Assembly (NCBI GenBank): GCA_944320865.1
Contig: CALUJC010000008.1
Location: forward strand, 18,020-82,019
DNA from: an uncultured Bacteroides sp.
GTDB taxonomy: Bacteria > Bacteroidota > Bacteroidia > Bacteroidales > Bacteroidaceae
Direction of reading: 5' to 3'
DNA: 64,000 nucleotides
Shown here: positions 54,525 through 63,990 of the stretch, one piece after another
How the letters are laid out: each line of letters begins with the position of its first letter
How positions within the stretch are numbered: the stretch's first letter is position 1
Program-made: the position numbers and the translations under genes
The notes under the pieces: model-generated
Database searches by the model: none
Told to the model about the DNA's origin: nothing
The model's input: only the letters and a program-made list of their open reading frames with translations

Positions 54525-55162
54525 AAAAGTGCCTCTTCCTGCTGATGCTGGCCCTGCTGGCAGCCTGTGGCGAAGACGAATACCACTACCCCTCCGTCAA
54601 GCTGGAATACCTGACAGGATACAGCGACAGCAACGCCGCCCTGCAGTCCATCCGGACAGACGAAGGGGAACAACTGCCCGTGTGGCGCGACGGCACAGGG
54701 TTATCCCTTACGCCTGACTCACTGATACGCATGGTCACCAACTATGAGGTCACGGAAGAAGGCGCCACCCTGTATGCCGCAGTAGCCGCCGTGGCTCCCG
54801 TCCCGCTCGCAGAAGACAAGTTCACCGACGGCGTAAAGACCGATGCCGCCGACGTGCTGTCCATATGGATGGGCTGGGACTACCTGAACATCGTGCTGAA
54901 CATCAAGCGGCAAGACGGCACCCACCTGTTCCACTTCATTGAAGACAACGTAGAAGAAGGTGCCGGCCGCACCGACGTCTACCTGCGCCTGTATCACGAC
55001 GCGGGGGGCGACGTGCCGGCCTACACCAGCCGCGCCTACCTCTCCGTCCCGTTGCAGCAATATGCCCGCCCCGACGGAGGGCCGACAGGCATACACTTCT
55101 CCCTGCAGACGTATGCGGGAACCACAGAAACCTACGATTTCGACTACATTCCCCACCCCTGA
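54521..55162 (+). CDS. NigD-like lipoprotein
   Basis: 213 residues with a lipoprotein signal (LLAACGED, lipid Cys16). Two beta-barrel parts follow: an OB-like N-terminal domain (about 25-100) and a C-terminal beta-sandwich (WDYLNIVLNIKRQDG through YVRLYHDAGGDVPAY-type sequence to about 205). This layout matches the NigD family of Bacteroidota, secreted or surface lipoproteins named from a bacteriocin locus; no function is proven. It is coupled to the acyltransferase gene by a four-base overlap. Confidence 0.75.
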   Translation: MKKCLFLLMLALLAACGEDEYHYPSVKLEYLTGYSDSNAALQSIRTDEGEQLPVWRDGTGLSLTPDSLIRMVTNYEVTEEGATLYAAVAAVAPVPLAEDKFTDGVKTDAADVLSIWMGWDYLNIVLNIKRQDGTHLFHFIEDNVEEGAGRTDVYLRLYHDAGGDVPAYTSRAYLSVPLQQYARPDGGPTGIHFSLQTYAGTTETYDFDYIPHP

Positions 55163-55191
55163 ACGCTATTACTATAATTTTATCATAAGCA

Positions 55192-55578
55192 ATGAAAACA
55201 ATCTATGCAGGCATCTGCCTGGCCATCAGTCTACTGTTCTCCTGCCAGCAAAAGGCGGGCGACTTCCGGACGGTTTCTGCCGAAGAGTTCGCCTCATTCA
55301 TCGCCTCGCCCGAAGTGCAACGCGTGGACGTGCGCACCCTGGCCGAGTATTCCGAAGGCCACATCCCCGGCAGCCTCAACATCAACGTGCTCGACAAGCA
55401 GTTTGAAGCCGTAGCCGACTCACTCCTACAGAAAGGCCGCCCCGTGGCCCTGTACTGCCGCAGCGGCAAGCGCAGCAAGAAAGCCGCCCGCCTGCTCAGC
55501 GACAAAGGCTACAAGGTCTACGAGCTGGACAAGGGCTTCCAGGCCTGGCAGCAAAAGGACTTTAACATTGAGAAATAA
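55192..55578 (+). CDS. Rhodanese-like domain lipoprotein
   Basis: 128 residues with a lipoprotein signal (LLFSCQQ, lipid Cys18) and one rhodanese domain with the active loop ALYCRSGKRSKKA (Cys89). Single-domain rhodaneses transfer sulfur from a thiol donor; an envelope-anchored one probably handles sulfur or redox in the periplasm. It is 29 bp after the NigD-like gene. Confidence 0.85.
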   Translation: MKTIYAGICLAISLLFSCQQKAGDFRTVSAEEFASFIASPEVQRVDVRTLAEYSEGHIPGSLNINVLDKQFEAVADSLLQKGRPVALYCRSGKRSKKAARLLSDKGYKVYELDKGFQAWQQKDFNIEK

Positions 55579-55601
55579 CATGCATTTTTCTTCCTGACTT
55601 G

Positions 55602-55625
55602 AGAGACGCGGCACGCTACGTCTCT
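55602..55625. repeat. REP-like palindrome, copy 2
   Basis: AGAGACGCGGCACGCTACGT and its completion CTCT, with AGAGACG (55602-55608) facing CGTCTCT (55619-55625). Same family as 45990-46019 and 63963-63990. Confidence 0.6.
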
Positions 55626-55708
55626 ACACAGCACAGCTTGATGCCGCATGGCCGCGCCTAAACAGAGTAGCCCCGCAGCTTCAGTGCTTGACTTTTTTCT
55701 TTTGATAC

Positions 55709-55740
55709 CTTTTCTTTTTGCGTCAAGGCAAAAAGAAAAG
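55709..55740 (+). repeat. Perfect 12-bp hairpin upstream of murF
   Basis: CTTTTCTTTTTG (55709-55720) and CAAAAAGAAAAG (55729-55740) around an 8-base loop. It lies in the leader of murF; I cannot tell whether it is a terminator of the preceding gene or a leader structure. Confidence 0.55.
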
Positions 55741-55767
55741 TACGCAGACAAATCAACATTTTGCACA

Positions 55768-57072
55768 ATGACAACAAACATCGAAACACTCTACCGCATA
55801 TTCCGTTCCTGCAAAGGGGTGACAACCGACAGCCGCAACTGCCCCGCAGGCTCGCTGTTCATAGCCCTGAAAGGCGAAACATTCGACGGCAACGCCTTTG
55901 CCGCCAAGGCGCTGGAGGCAGGCTGCGCATACGCCGTGGTCGACAACCCCGAATGCATGCCTGAAGGCGACAACCATTACCTCCTTGTAGACAACTGTCT
56001 GCAAACCCTGCAGCAACTGGCACGCCACCACCGCCGCACCCTGGGCCTGCCCGTCATAGGCATCACCGGGACCAATGGGAAAACCACCACCAAAGAGCTG
56101 ATAGCCGCCGTGCTGTCCGAGCACCTCAACGTGCACTACACCCAAGGCAACCTGAACAACCACATCGGCGTGCCCCTCACCTTGCTGGGCCTGAAGCCCG
56201 AACACCAACTGGCCGTGGTGGAGATGGGAGCCAGCCACCCGGGTGACATACGCGAACTCGTGGAAATAGCCGAACCCGACTACGGCCTCATTACCAACGT
56301 GGGCAAAGCCCACCTGCAAGGCTTCGGCTCTTTCGAGGGAGTGGTGCGCACCAAGGGAGAACTGTACGACTACCTGCGGCAGAAAGGCGGCTGCACCGTC
56401 TTCCTGAACGACGACGACCCGCACCTGAAAGCCCTGGCCGCCGGACTGCAGACCGTGGGCTACGGCAGCCGGCCGGGCCTCTACGTCAGCGGGCACGCCA
56501 CCGGATGCTCGCCCTTCCTGGCGCTGGAGTGGCAGGCAGCCGGGCAAGCCACCGCCCAAAAGGTACAGACACAGCTGATAGGCGCCTACAACCTGCCCAA
56601 TGCGCTGGCCGCCATCACCATAGGCCGCTACTTCGGCATCGGGCCGGCACGCATCAACCACGCGCTCGAGAGCTACACGCCCCGCAACAACCGCTCGCAG
56701 CTGAAGCGCACCGCCGCCAACACCCTCATCATAGACGCCTACAACGCCAACCCCACCAGCATGAAGGCAGCCTTGGACAACTTCCGCGCCATGCAGGCCG
56801 ACAACAAAATGCTGATACTGGGAGACATGCGCGAACTGGGCGCGGACAGCCACGCAGAGCACTGCCGCATTGCGGACTACCTGAAAGAGTGCGGATTCCG
56901 GAACGTGCGCCTCGTGGGCACCGAGTTCACCGCCACAGGCACCGCCTACCCCTGCTACCCCGACGCGCAGGCGCTGATAGCCGAACTGAAAACCGCCAAG
57001 CCCGCCGGGCAGACCATCCTGATAAAAGGCTCGAACAGCCTGAAGCTGGCCTCCGTGGCCGACTACCTATAG
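55768..57072 (+). CDS. murF: UDP-N-acetylmuramoyl-tripeptide--D-alanyl-D-alanine ligase
   Basis: Adds D-Ala-D-Ala to the UDP-MurNAc tripeptide, the last cytoplasmic step of the peptidoglycan precursor. From MTTNIETLYR (ATG 55768) it is 434 residues: an N-terminal uridine-binding domain (1-90), then the ATP-binding P-loop GTNGKTTTKE (101-110), then YNANPTSMKAALDNF (around 330). Upstream in-frame codons to 55648 run through the leader hairpin and are not conserved. Its stop overlaps the convergent VanZ stop by six bases. Confidence 0.95.
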   Translation: MTTNIETLYRIFRSCKGVTTDSRNCPAGSLFIALKGETFDGNAFAAKALEAGCAYAVVDNPECMPEGDNHYLLVDNCLQTLQQLARHHRRTLGLPVIGITGTNGKTTTKELIAAVLSEHLNVHYTQGNLNNHIGVPLTLLGLKPEHQLAVVEMGASHPGDIRELVEIAEPDYGLITNVGKAHLQGFGSFEGVVRTKGELYDYLRQKGGCTVFLNDDDPHLKALAAGLQTVGYGSRPGLYVSGHATGCSPFLALEWQAAGQATAQKVQTQLIGAYNLPNALAAITIGRYFGIGPARINHALESYTPRNNRSQLKRTAANTLIIDAYNANPTSMKAALDNFRAMQADNKMLILGDMRELGADSHAEHCRIADYLKECGFRNVRLVGTEFTATGTAYPCYPDAQALIAELKTAKPAGQTILIKGSNSLKLASVADYL

Positions 57073-57453
57073 TCCCCAGCGCCTCCACCAAGGCCTGCCG
57101 GCCACAAGCCATGCCAAGAGCACCCCGCCCACGTTGGCGGCAAAGTCCAGCCAATCGCCGCTGCGCGACGTGGTGCAGTAGGCCTGCAGCAGCTCCACCG
57201 CCCCGCTGAACACAATAGGACACACCACCGCCCCCACCCACGCATGCCAGCGCGGCGCGGGGTGCCTGCGGTGTGCCCGGTGGAACTCCAGCCACAACAT
57301 GCCCCCCATGCCGAAGTACATGCACACGTGCGCCACCTTGTCCAAATGGGGGATGCTGCTCACCCCCGTGGACGACATGTTGGCAAACGACAAGTATATC
57401 ACCGCCACGATAACGGCAAGCGACAGCGGATATTTCTTCAGAAAATAAAGCAT
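57067..57453 (-). CDS. VanZ-family membrane protein
   Basis: 128 residues from the ATG at 57453 (MLYFLKKYPLSLAV). Four hydrophobic helices contain the VanZ pattern IPHLDKVAHVCMYFGMG and FSGAVELLQAY...GDWLDFAANVGG. VanZ-like proteins are linked to glycopeptide resistance or envelope stress; this one is outside any van cluster. Its stop overlaps the murF stop (shared CTATAG, 57067-57072). Confidence 0.85.
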   Translation of the reverse strand: MLYFLKKYPLSLAVIVAVIYLSFANMSSTGVSSIPHLDKVAHVCMYFGMGGMLWLEFHRAHRRHPAPRWHAWVGAVVCPIVFSGAVELLQAYCTTSRSGDWLDFAANVGGVLLAWLVAGRPWWRRWGL

Positions 57454-57728
57454 AACGACCCGAATCCTTTCTGTTTCATGCCCCAAATGTACAAAGAAAA
57501 TCCCATCGCGCGGCACAAACCCGCCACATTCTGACACCGGCCTAAAAAATCCTGTGCAAGTTCCCCAAAATTTCCATAAAGTAATAAATGCAAACATTAT
57601 AGTTTATAAATATTTACAACGAGAAAACCGGAAAAGAGCCGGAATCCGACCATTTTAGCATTTTCAACACGCTGATTACCAATCTCTTACGGTCTGAATT
57701 CATACCAATTTCGCCCCTTCCACCTACC

Positions 57729-57821
57729 TCCTTCGTACCAAGTTCGTACCATGTTCGTTCCAAGTTCGCTCTTTGCCCGTCGCTATAGAAGCGAACAGGA
57801 AGCGAAGGAAATACGGACAAG
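57729..57821. repeat. 11-bp-periodic inverted array element, copy C
   Basis: Left arm tccttcgtacc, aagttcgtacc, atgttcgttcc (57729-57761), core CGCTATAG, right arm read on the minus strand as ctgttcgcttc, tccttcgcttc, ttgtccgtatt. The 26-bp segment 57740-57765 equals 3541-3566 in copy A. It lies in the 516-bp gene-free gap 57454-57969, where otherwise only the NSS promoter is visible. Confidence 0.7.
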
Positions 57822-57911
57822 ATAGGTAATAAAACCATACAAGCAGGAAGAAATTCCGGGCAAAGGAACAAAAAAATAACAATTCACACCCGAAACTTCA
57901 AAACATTTTAT

Positions 57912-57919
57912 ACTTTTGC
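57912..57919 (+). promoter_or_regulatory. Bacteroides -7 box (TACTTTTG) for the NSS transporter gene
   Basis: TACTTTTGC, 51 bp before the ATG at 57970. Confidence 0.6.
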
Positions 57920-57969
57920 ACTTTCAGCGAAAGATTACTAACATATTGTAAGCAAAAGCAGACATTCTT

Positions 57970-59334
57970 ATGACACCAAACAACAGAGCAAACTTTGGCA
58001 GCAAGCTGGGAGCCATACTGGCCGCAGCAGGCTCAGCCGTGGGGCTGGGCAACATCTGGCGTTTCCCCTACGAGACGGGTGAACATGGCGGAGCGGCCTT
58101 CATACTGGTCTACATAGGCTGCGTGCTGCTGTTCGGCGTGCCCATCATGATAGCCGAGTTTTCCATAGGCCGGCGCTCGCGCGCCAACACGGCCAGGGCC
58201 TACCAGATATTGGCCCCCAGCACCCCGTGGCGCTGGGTGGGCCGCATGGGCGTGCTGACGGGATTCCTGATACTGGGCTACTATGTCGTGGTGTCGGGCT
58301 GGACGCTGGAGTTCATCATGGAGGCCGCCACCAACAGCTTTGCCGGCAAGTCGGCCGACGAGTTCATCGCATCCTTCAGCCAGTTCACCGCCAACCCTTG
58401 GCGGCCCATCGTGTGGGCGGTGGTGTTCATGCTGGCCACCCACTTCATTGTGGTGAAAGGCGTGGAGAAGGGCATTGAGAAGTCGGCCAAAATCATGATG
58501 CCCATGCTGTTTATCCTGCTGCTGGTGCTGGCCGGCTGCGCCGTGGCCTTGCCCAATGCCGGCGCGGGGCTGGAGTTCTTGCTGAAACCCGACTTCAGCA
58601 AGGTGAACGGCAGCGTGCTGCTGGGTGCCATGGGGCAGGCTTTCTTCTCGCTGAGCATAGGCATGGGGTGCCTGTGCACGTATGCCTCTTACTTCAAGGA
58701 CGACACCAACCTGCCCAAGACGGCCTTCTCGGTGGCCGTTATCGACACCTCGGTGGCTGTGCTGGCGGGCATCATCATCTTCCCGGCCGCCTTCTCGGTA
58801 GGCATACAGCCCGACATGGGGCCCAGCCTGCTGTTTGTCACCCTGCCCAACGTGTTTCAGCAGGCATTCGGCAGCCTGCCCTGGCTGGCTGTCATTTTGT
58901 CCGTCATGTTCTACATTCTGCTGGCGCTGGCGGCCCTCACCTCCACCATCTCGCTGCACGAAGTGGCCACCGCCTATCTGCACGAGGAGTTCAACCTCAC
59001 CCGCAACAAGGCTGCCTGGATAGTGACCATAGGGTGCACCATCCTGGGCGTGTTCTGCTCGCTGTCATTGGGCATAGGCAAGGAGTACACCATCGCGGGG
59101 CTGACGCTGTTCGACCTCTTCGACTTCGTGACAGCCAAGATTATGCTGCCGCTGGGGGGCTTCTTCATAGCCATCTTCACGGGCTGGTACCTGGACAAGC
59201 GCATCGTGTGGGAAGAGTTCAGCAATCGGGGCACGCTGAAGGTGGGGCTGTACAGGCTGCTCATCTTCCTGCTGAAGTTCATTGCCCCCATCGGCATTGC
59301 CTTCATCTTCATCAACGAACTGGGCTGGCTGTAA
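57970..59334 (+). CDS. Sodium-dependent transporter, NSS (SNF) family
   Basis: 454 residues with about 11 TM helices. TM1 carries the unwound sodium-site motif GSAVGLGNIWRFPYETGEHGG, the hallmark of the neurotransmitter:sodium symporter family. Substrate (amino acid or similar) unknown. The last helices end IAPIGIAFIFINELGW. It is followed after 12 bp by the HhH gene. Confidence 0.92.
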   Translation: MTPNNRANFGSKLGAILAAAGSAVGLGNIWRFPYETGEHGGAAFILVYIGCVLLFGVPIMIAEFSIGRRSRANTARAYQILAPSTPWRWVGRMGVLTGFLILGYYVVVSGWTLEFIMEAATNSFAGKSADEFIASFSQFTANPWRPIVWAVVFMLATHFIVVKGVEKGIEKSAKIMMPMLFILLLVLAGCAVALPNAGAGLEFLLKPDFSKVNGSVLLGAMGQAFFSLSIGMGCLCTYASYFKDDTNLPKTAFSVAVIDTSVAVLAGIIIFPAAFSVGIQPDMGPSLLFVTLPNVFQQAFGSLPWLAVILSVMFYILLALAALTSTISLHEVATAYLHEEFNLTRNKAAWIVTIGCTILGVFCSLSLGIGKEYTIAGLTLFDLFDFVTAKIMLPLGGFFIAIFTGWYLDKRIVWEEFSNRGTLKVGLYRLLIFLLKFIAPIGIAFIFINELGWL

Positions 59335-59346
59335 GGCGAATACGGC

Positions 59347-60273
59347 ATGAAGGACTTCTTCTACTTCTCCCGATGGGAAAGGCGGGGCATACTGTTGCTG
59401 CTGGTGCTCATCTTTGCCATTGCCGGAGGTAGCGAGGCATACCTGCGGCATCGCAACGGCCGGGCAACCGACACAGCCGGCGGGGAAGAGGGTGTCGCGG
59501 CCCGGCAAGAGTATGCAGCCTTTGCCGCCTCTTTGCAGAAGAAGGAACAGGAGTGGATACGGCGGACATCGGCCTACGACCGCATACCGCAGCCCCCGGT
59601 GCAGTTGGCACCGTTCGACCCCAATACAGCAGATTCGGCTGCCTTGCGCCGGTTGGGACTGCCCGGCTGGATGGCGCGCAACGTGGTGCGCTACCGCGAG
59701 AAGGGAGGCCGGTTCCGCCGGGCGGAAGACTTCAAGAAGATATACGGGCTGACCGCCGGGCAATACGAGACACTGCGCCCCTACCTGCGCATTGCCCCCG
59801 AAGACACCGTGCGGGTGACCGCGCAACTCTACTTGCCGCCCGCCAAGGCGGACAGCACGGAGCGCCCCTTCAAATATCCCGCAGGCACGGTGGTTGACCT
59901 GAACAGCGCCGACACTACCGAACTGAAGAAAATACCCGGCATAGGCAGCGGCATTGCCCGCATGATAGCAGGCTACCGCCAGCGGCTGGGCGGCTTCTAC
60001 CGCATAGAGCAGCTGGCAGAAATCAACTTGGACTACGAAAAACTGCGCCCATGGTTCAGCATACGGGTAGACAGCATACGGCGCATCAACCTGAACAGGG
60101 CAGGCATAGACAGGCTGCGCCGGCATCCCTACATCAACTTCTACCAGGCCAAGGCGTTTGTGGAATACCGCTGGAAATACGGGGAACTGAGAAACCTGAA
60201 GGTCTTTGCCCTGCACGAAGACTTTACCGCCGACGACCTGGAGCGGATAAGTCACTACGTGTGCTTTGAATAA
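59347..60273 (+). CDS. Helix-hairpin-helix domain protein (ComEA-like)
   Basis: 308 residues: an N-terminal TM helix (about 14-32), then at least three HhH motifs, for example [20 protein letters not shown] (about 95), [20 protein letters not shown] (about 185) and [17 protein letters not shown] (about 248). HhH modules bind DNA without sequence specificity; the ComEA-like order suggests periplasmic DNA binding or uptake. The stop overlaps lolD by 19 bp on the opposite strand. Confidence 0.85.
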   Translation: MKDFFYFSRWERRGILLLLVLIFAIAGGSEAYLRHRNGRATDTAGGEEGVAARQEYAAFAASLQKKEQEWIRRTSAYDRIPQPPVQLAPFDPNTADSAALRRLGLPGWMARNVVRYREKGGRFRRAEDFKKIYGLTAGQYETLRPYLRIAPEDTVRVTAQLYLPPAKADSTERPFKYPAGTVVDLNSADTTELKKIPGIGSGIARMIAGYRQRLGGFYRIEQLAEINLDYEKLRPWFSIRVDSIRRINLNRAGIDRLRRHPYINFYQAKAFVEYRWKYGELRNLKVFALHEDFTADDLERISHYVCFE

Positions 60274-60920
60274 TCCACTTCCCCATCCAGCAGGTGAATG
60301 GTGCGGTCGGTTATCCGGGCCAGGCCTTCGTCGTGGGTCACAATGACGAACGTCTGCCCGAAGCGCTCGCGCAAGTCGAAGAACAGCCGGTGCAGCTCTT
60401 CCTTGTTGTGCGTGTCGAGGCTGCCTGAGGGTTCATCGGCCAGCACCACGGCCGGGCGATTGATAAGGGCGCGCGCCACGGCCACCCGCTGCTTCTCGCC
60501 TCCCGACAGTTCGTTGGGCTTGTGCGAGGCACGGTCGGCCAGGCTCATGAACTGCAGCATGTCCAGCGCCGAAGCCTTTGCCTCCGCACGGCTGAACCCG
60601 GCAATGAGGGCGGGAATCATGACGTTCTCCAGCGCCGTAAACTCGGGCAACAGCTGATGGAACTGAAACACAAAGCCAATGCGGCGGTTGCGAAAGTCGG
60701 ACAGCTGGCGTTCCTTCAGCCCGCCTACGGGTGTGCCGTCTATCACCACCAGTCCGCTGTCGGGCTTGTCCAGCGTGCCCATAACCTGCAGCAGGGTGGT
60801 CTTCCCTGCGCCGCTGGGACCCACGATGCTCACAATCTCGCCTTTGGCCACATCCATGCTGATGCCGCGCAGCACTTGCAGGCTGCCAAAGCTTTTCCGG
60901 ATATTTTCTAAGTGTATCAT
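60255..60920 (-). CDS. lolD: Lipoprotein-releasing system ATP-binding protein (LolD-like)
   Basis: 221 residues from the ATG at 60920 ([13 protein letters not shown]); the frame runs much further upstream through tcdA but without conserved sequence. Walker A GPSGAGKT (34-41), signature [15 protein letters not shown], Walker [13 protein letters not shown] and His in the H-loop VTHDE mark an ABC ATPase of the MacB/LolD branch, which releases lipoproteins from the inner membrane. No LolC/LolE gene is adjacent here. Its start overlaps the tcdA stop (60917-60920). Confidence 0.82.
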   Translation of the reverse strand: MIHLENIRKSFGSLQVLRGISMDVAKGEIVSIVGPSGAGKTTLLQVMGTLDKPDSGLVVIDGTPVGGLKERQLSDFRNRRIGFVFQFHQLLPEFTALENVMIPALIAGFSRAEAKASALDMLQFMSLADRASHKPNELSGGEKQRVAVARALINRPAVVLADEPSGSLDTHNKEELHRLFFDLRERFGQTFVIVTHDEGLARITDRTIHLLDGEVDYSKHT

Positions 60921-61648
60921 AATCTCTTTATTACATATTCTGCCAGATAGCAGCCGAACACGGCCGGCAGGTAGCTGATGGTTCCGCAGGTCGACTTCTT
61001 GTTGCGCTCGTCGTCCACCTGGCACACGGCGGAGAGATTGGCTTGCTCGGTGCTGAACACCACGGGCACCCGGTGGCGGATGCCCATCTTCTGCAGCCGC
61101 TTGCGTACCGCCTTGCTCAGGCCGCAATGGTAGGTGTCCCACAGGTCGGCAAAGCGCACCTGCGTAATGTCGCTCTTGGCGCCGGCGCCCATGCTGCACA
61201 CTATCTTGATGCGGCGTTTCAGGGCTTCGGCTATCAGGCAGCACTTGGGGGCAAGAGTATCGATGGCATCCACAATGAAGTCGTAAGTGGCGGCGTCGAG
61301 CAAGGCCGGTATCTGCCCTTCATCCAGGAAGACAGGCAGCACCGTGAGTTGCACGGCAGGGTTGATGTCGCGAAAACGCTCGGCCAGCACATCGGCTTTC
61401 CGCCGGCCCAGGGTAGAGTGCAGGGCGGGGAGCTGGCGATTCAGGTTGGTGGGCTGCACCGTGTCGGCGTCTACCAGCGTCAGGCGGCCTACCCCTGCGC
61501 GGCACAGCATCTCGGCGGCATAGGCGCCCACGCCGCCCAGGCCCACCACCAGTACATGCGACCAGTACAGGCGTTGCATCTTCTCGTCGCCCAGCAACAG
61601 ACGGGTGCGCTGTTGCCAGTCGGGGCAAAGCATATTCATCTCGTCCAT
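60917..61648 (-). CDS. tcdA: tRNA threonylcarbamoyladenosine dehydratase (TcdA/ThiF family)
   Basis: 243 residues from the ATG at 61648 ([10 protein letters not shown]); a TTG at 61663 would add five codons. E1-like ATP-binding fold: [20 protein letters not shown] (34-53), [18 protein letters not shown] and [20 protein letters not shown]. It converts t6A37 in tRNA to the cyclic ct6A form. It lies between the antiporter gene and lolD, with a four-base overlap to lolD. Confidence 0.9.
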   Translation of the reverse strand: MDEMNMLCPDWQQRTRLLLGDEKMQRLYWSHVLVVGLGGVGAYAAEMLCRAGVGRLTLVDADTVQPTNLNRQLPALHSTLGRRKADVLAERFRDINPAVQLTVLPVFLDEGQIPALLDAATYDFIVDAIDTLAPKCCLIAEALKRRIKIVCSMGAGAKSDITQVRFADLWDTYHCGLSKAVRKRLQKMGIRHRVPVVFSTEQANLSAVCQVDDERNKKSTCGTISYLPAVFGCYLAEYVIKRL

Positions 61649-61659
61649 GGTGTATTCGT

Positions 61660-63786
61660 TCAATTCTTCTTAAACCATTTGTAGAACCAGCGGCCCACCT
61701 TCTCATAGTGCTCGTTGCTGCCCTGGGGGTTGGAGAAGGACAACGCCTCTTGCGGGTCGCCCAGTTGGTCGGGATAGAGCACGATCAGGCTGTTGTTCGT
61801 AAAATACTTACCCAACTGGCCGGGCAGCTTTTCAAACGAACTGTCGTAGGAGATGGAGCCTTTGCGGGCGCTGATGACCACCAGCAGATGGTCGTAGTTC
61901 ACCTGCCCGGTCAGCAGCAGCAGGTCGTCCCAATCGTCCAGGCGGGAGAACTCGGTCATGGTTTCGCTGTACTTCTTGCGCACCAGGGCTTGCAGCAGGT
62001 TGCCCGTCTTCTCGTTGGCAAAGAAGTGCACCCGGCAGCCCAAGGTATTGCCCATGCGGCAGAAGTGTTCCACCCACTTCTGGAAGCCGGCCTCATACTC
62101 TGCCTTGGGCGGCACAGCCACGATAATGCGCCGCAGGGTGTTGATGGGCATCAGGAAACGCGCCACCAGCACCTCGCGGTGCAAGCCCTTCAGCAGGCTC
62201 TCGGTGAGCGTGCCGAAGAAAGAGTCCACGATGTTCACCTTGTAGTGCAGGCCTATGATAACGTCGGTAGCCCCATGCTCCTTGGCCGAATGGATGATGC
62301 CCGAAGCAATGTTCAGGTCGTAGCGGCTGATGCACTTCAGGTCTACCCCGGCGGCGGCGGCAATCTTGGCGGCGCGCTCCAAGTAACGTTTTCCCTGTAG
62401 CTCCAGGCGGTCGGAGTCCATGCTGTCGTTCAGCACGTTCAGGGCTACGAGGTTGTCTTTCTGCTTGGGGTCGCGTATCACCAGCGAGAGGTTCATCAGG
62501 TAGTCTATCGTGGCGGGGTTGGCAATGGGAATCAATATTTTTTCGGGTTCGCGCGAGCGGTCTTCTTCCTCGGGGTGCGCCTCGCCCATGGCTATCTTGC
62601 GGGCGGCACGCTCGGTGGTAAACGAGCTGACAATGCAGGTGACCAGGATGAGCAGCACCGTGCCGTTGAGCACATCTTCGTTGAGCAGCCGTTCGCCCGA
62701 AGGCAGGATGATGTTGTAGCCCACCAGCACGGCGGCCAGCGTGGCGGCTGCCTGGGCATTGCTCAGGCCGAACATCAGTTCGCGCTCCAGCACGCTCATG
62801 CCATATATCTTTTGGGTCACCCACGAGGCAATCCACTTACCCACCAGGGCCACCACAATCATCACGGCGGCCACCTTCAAGGCATCGCCCTCGCCAAAGA
62901 TGACATGCAAGTCTATCAGCATGCCCACACTTATCAGGAAGTAGGGGATGAAGAGCGCGTTGCCCACAAACTCCAGGTGATTCATCAAGGGGGAGACGTG
63001 CGGAATGAGGCGGTTGAGCAACAGCCCCACCAGGAAGGCGCCCAGAATGCCCTCCATGCCTATCAGCTCCATCAGCCCGGCACCCAGGAACACCAGGGCC
63101 AGCACGAAGATGAACTGCATCACCCCGTCGTCATACCGGCGGAAGAACCAGCGCCCGATGCGCGGGAACAGCCACATCATCAGTCCGCCCAGCACCACGA
63201 ACTTCAGGATGAGCCACACCCAGAACAGGCTGCCCGACTCCCCCTTGAACAGGCCGCTGATGACGGCCAGCACCAGCAGCGTCAGCGTGTCGGTCACCGC
63301 CGTGCCGCCCACCGCGATGCTGACACTGCGCTGGCGCGAGATGCCGTAGCGGATGACGATAGGGTAAGCCACCAGCGTGTGCGAGGCATACATACTGGCC
63401 AGCAGGATGGAGGTGAGCAGGCTGTACTTCAGCAGCATCATGTTGGTCACCATACCTATGCCTATGGGGATGATGAAGGCCAGCAGACCCAGGGCGATGG
63501 CCTTGCCACGGTTCTTCTTGAAGTCGGCCATATTCATCTCCAGCCCGGCCAAGAACATGATGTAGAACAGCCCCACCTGGCTGAACAGCTCGAAGCTGCT
63601 GTCGCGCACCAGGATGTTGAAGCCATGCTCGCCCACGGCAAGCCCGGCCAGAATCATGCCGATGATGTGGGGGATGCGCAGCTTGGTGAGCAGCAGCGGG
63701 GCAAAAAGTATGATGAGCAGCACCAGGAGGAATATCCACGTAGGGTCGGTGATAGGCAGTTCCAGGCTGAAGTCAAACCAGTCCAT
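61660..63786 (-). CDS. CPA2-family cation:proton antiporter with C-terminal universal-stress-like domain
   Basis: 708 residues from the ATG at 63786 (MDWFDFSLELPIT). About 12 TM helices form the Na+/H+ exchanger domain (to about 400), opening with RIPHIIGMILAGLAVGEHGF. The C-terminal cytoplasmic half has two universal-stress-like segments (EKILIPIANPATIDYLMN around 425; GATDVIIGLHYKVN around 530). It probably controls cytoplasmic pH or Na+/K+. It heads the antiporter-tcdA-lolD run on the minus strand; a clear -7 box is not visible. Confidence 0.88.
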   Translation of the reverse strand: MDWFDFSLELPITDPTWIFLLVLLIILFAPLLLTKLRIPHIIGMILAGLAVGEHGFNILVRDSSFELFSQVGLFYIMFLAGLEMNMADFKKNRGKAIALGLLAFIIPIGIGMVTNMMLLKYSLLTSILLASMYASHTLVAYPIVIRYGISRQRSVSIAVGGTAVTDTLTLLVLAVISGLFKGESGSLFWVWLILKFVVLGGLMMWLFPRIGRWFFRRYDDGVMQFIFVLALVFLGAGLMELIGMEGILGAFLVGLLLNRLIPHVSPLMNHLEFVGNALFIPYFLISVGMLIDLHVIFGEGDALKVAAVMIVVALVGKWIASWVTQKIYGMSVLERELMFGLSNAQAAATLAAVLVGYNIILPSGERLLNEDVLNGTVLLILVTCIVSSFTTERAARKIAMGEAHPEEEDRSREPEKILIPIANPATIDYLMNLSLVIRDPKQKDNLVALNVLNDSMDSDRLELQGKRYLERAAKIAAAAGVDLKCISRYDLNIASGIIHSAKEHGATDVIIGLHYKVNIVDSFFGTLTESLLKGLHREVLVARFLMPINTLRRIIVAVPPKAEYEAGFQKWVEHFCRMGNTLGCRVHFFANEKTGNLLQALVRKKYSETMTEFSRLDDWDDLLLLTGQVNYDHLLVVISARKGSISYDSSFEKLPGQLGKYFTNNSLIVLYPDQLGDPQEALSFSNPQGSNEHYEKVGRWFYKWFKKN

Positions 63787-63865
63787 AAGCTGTAGTATTA
63801 ATTCGTTTGGAGTGCAAAATAACGAAAAAGTTTTCACTAAACGGAGGCCGTATGGCATTTTGTAG

Positions 63866-63873
63866 TATTTTTG
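63866..63873 (+). promoter_or_regulatory. Bacteroides -7 box (TATTTTTG) facing out of the window
   Basis: TATTTTTGCGG on the plus strand; the gene it serves would start beyond 64000. Confidence 0.5.
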
Positions 63874-63962
63874 CGGACAAATACATTCCTGCTGCCACTC
63901 TACAGTAAGTAATTACATAACTAATCATATTTATGATAAATGAATTTAGCGGGGATGCTTTA

Positions 63963-63990
63963 TGTAGAGACGTGGCGTGCCGCGTCTCTG
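63963..63990. repeat. REP-like palindrome, copy 3
   Basis: GTAGAGACGTGGC faces GCCGCGTCTCTG across 63963-63990. Together with 45990-46019 and 55602-55625 this is the third copy. Confidence 0.65.

Noticed and set aside
57614-57871. An 85-codon minus-strand frame in the VanZ-NSS gap.
   Set aside because: It spans the 11-bp array element, and the repeated peptide (ELGTK type) is a translation of the repeat.
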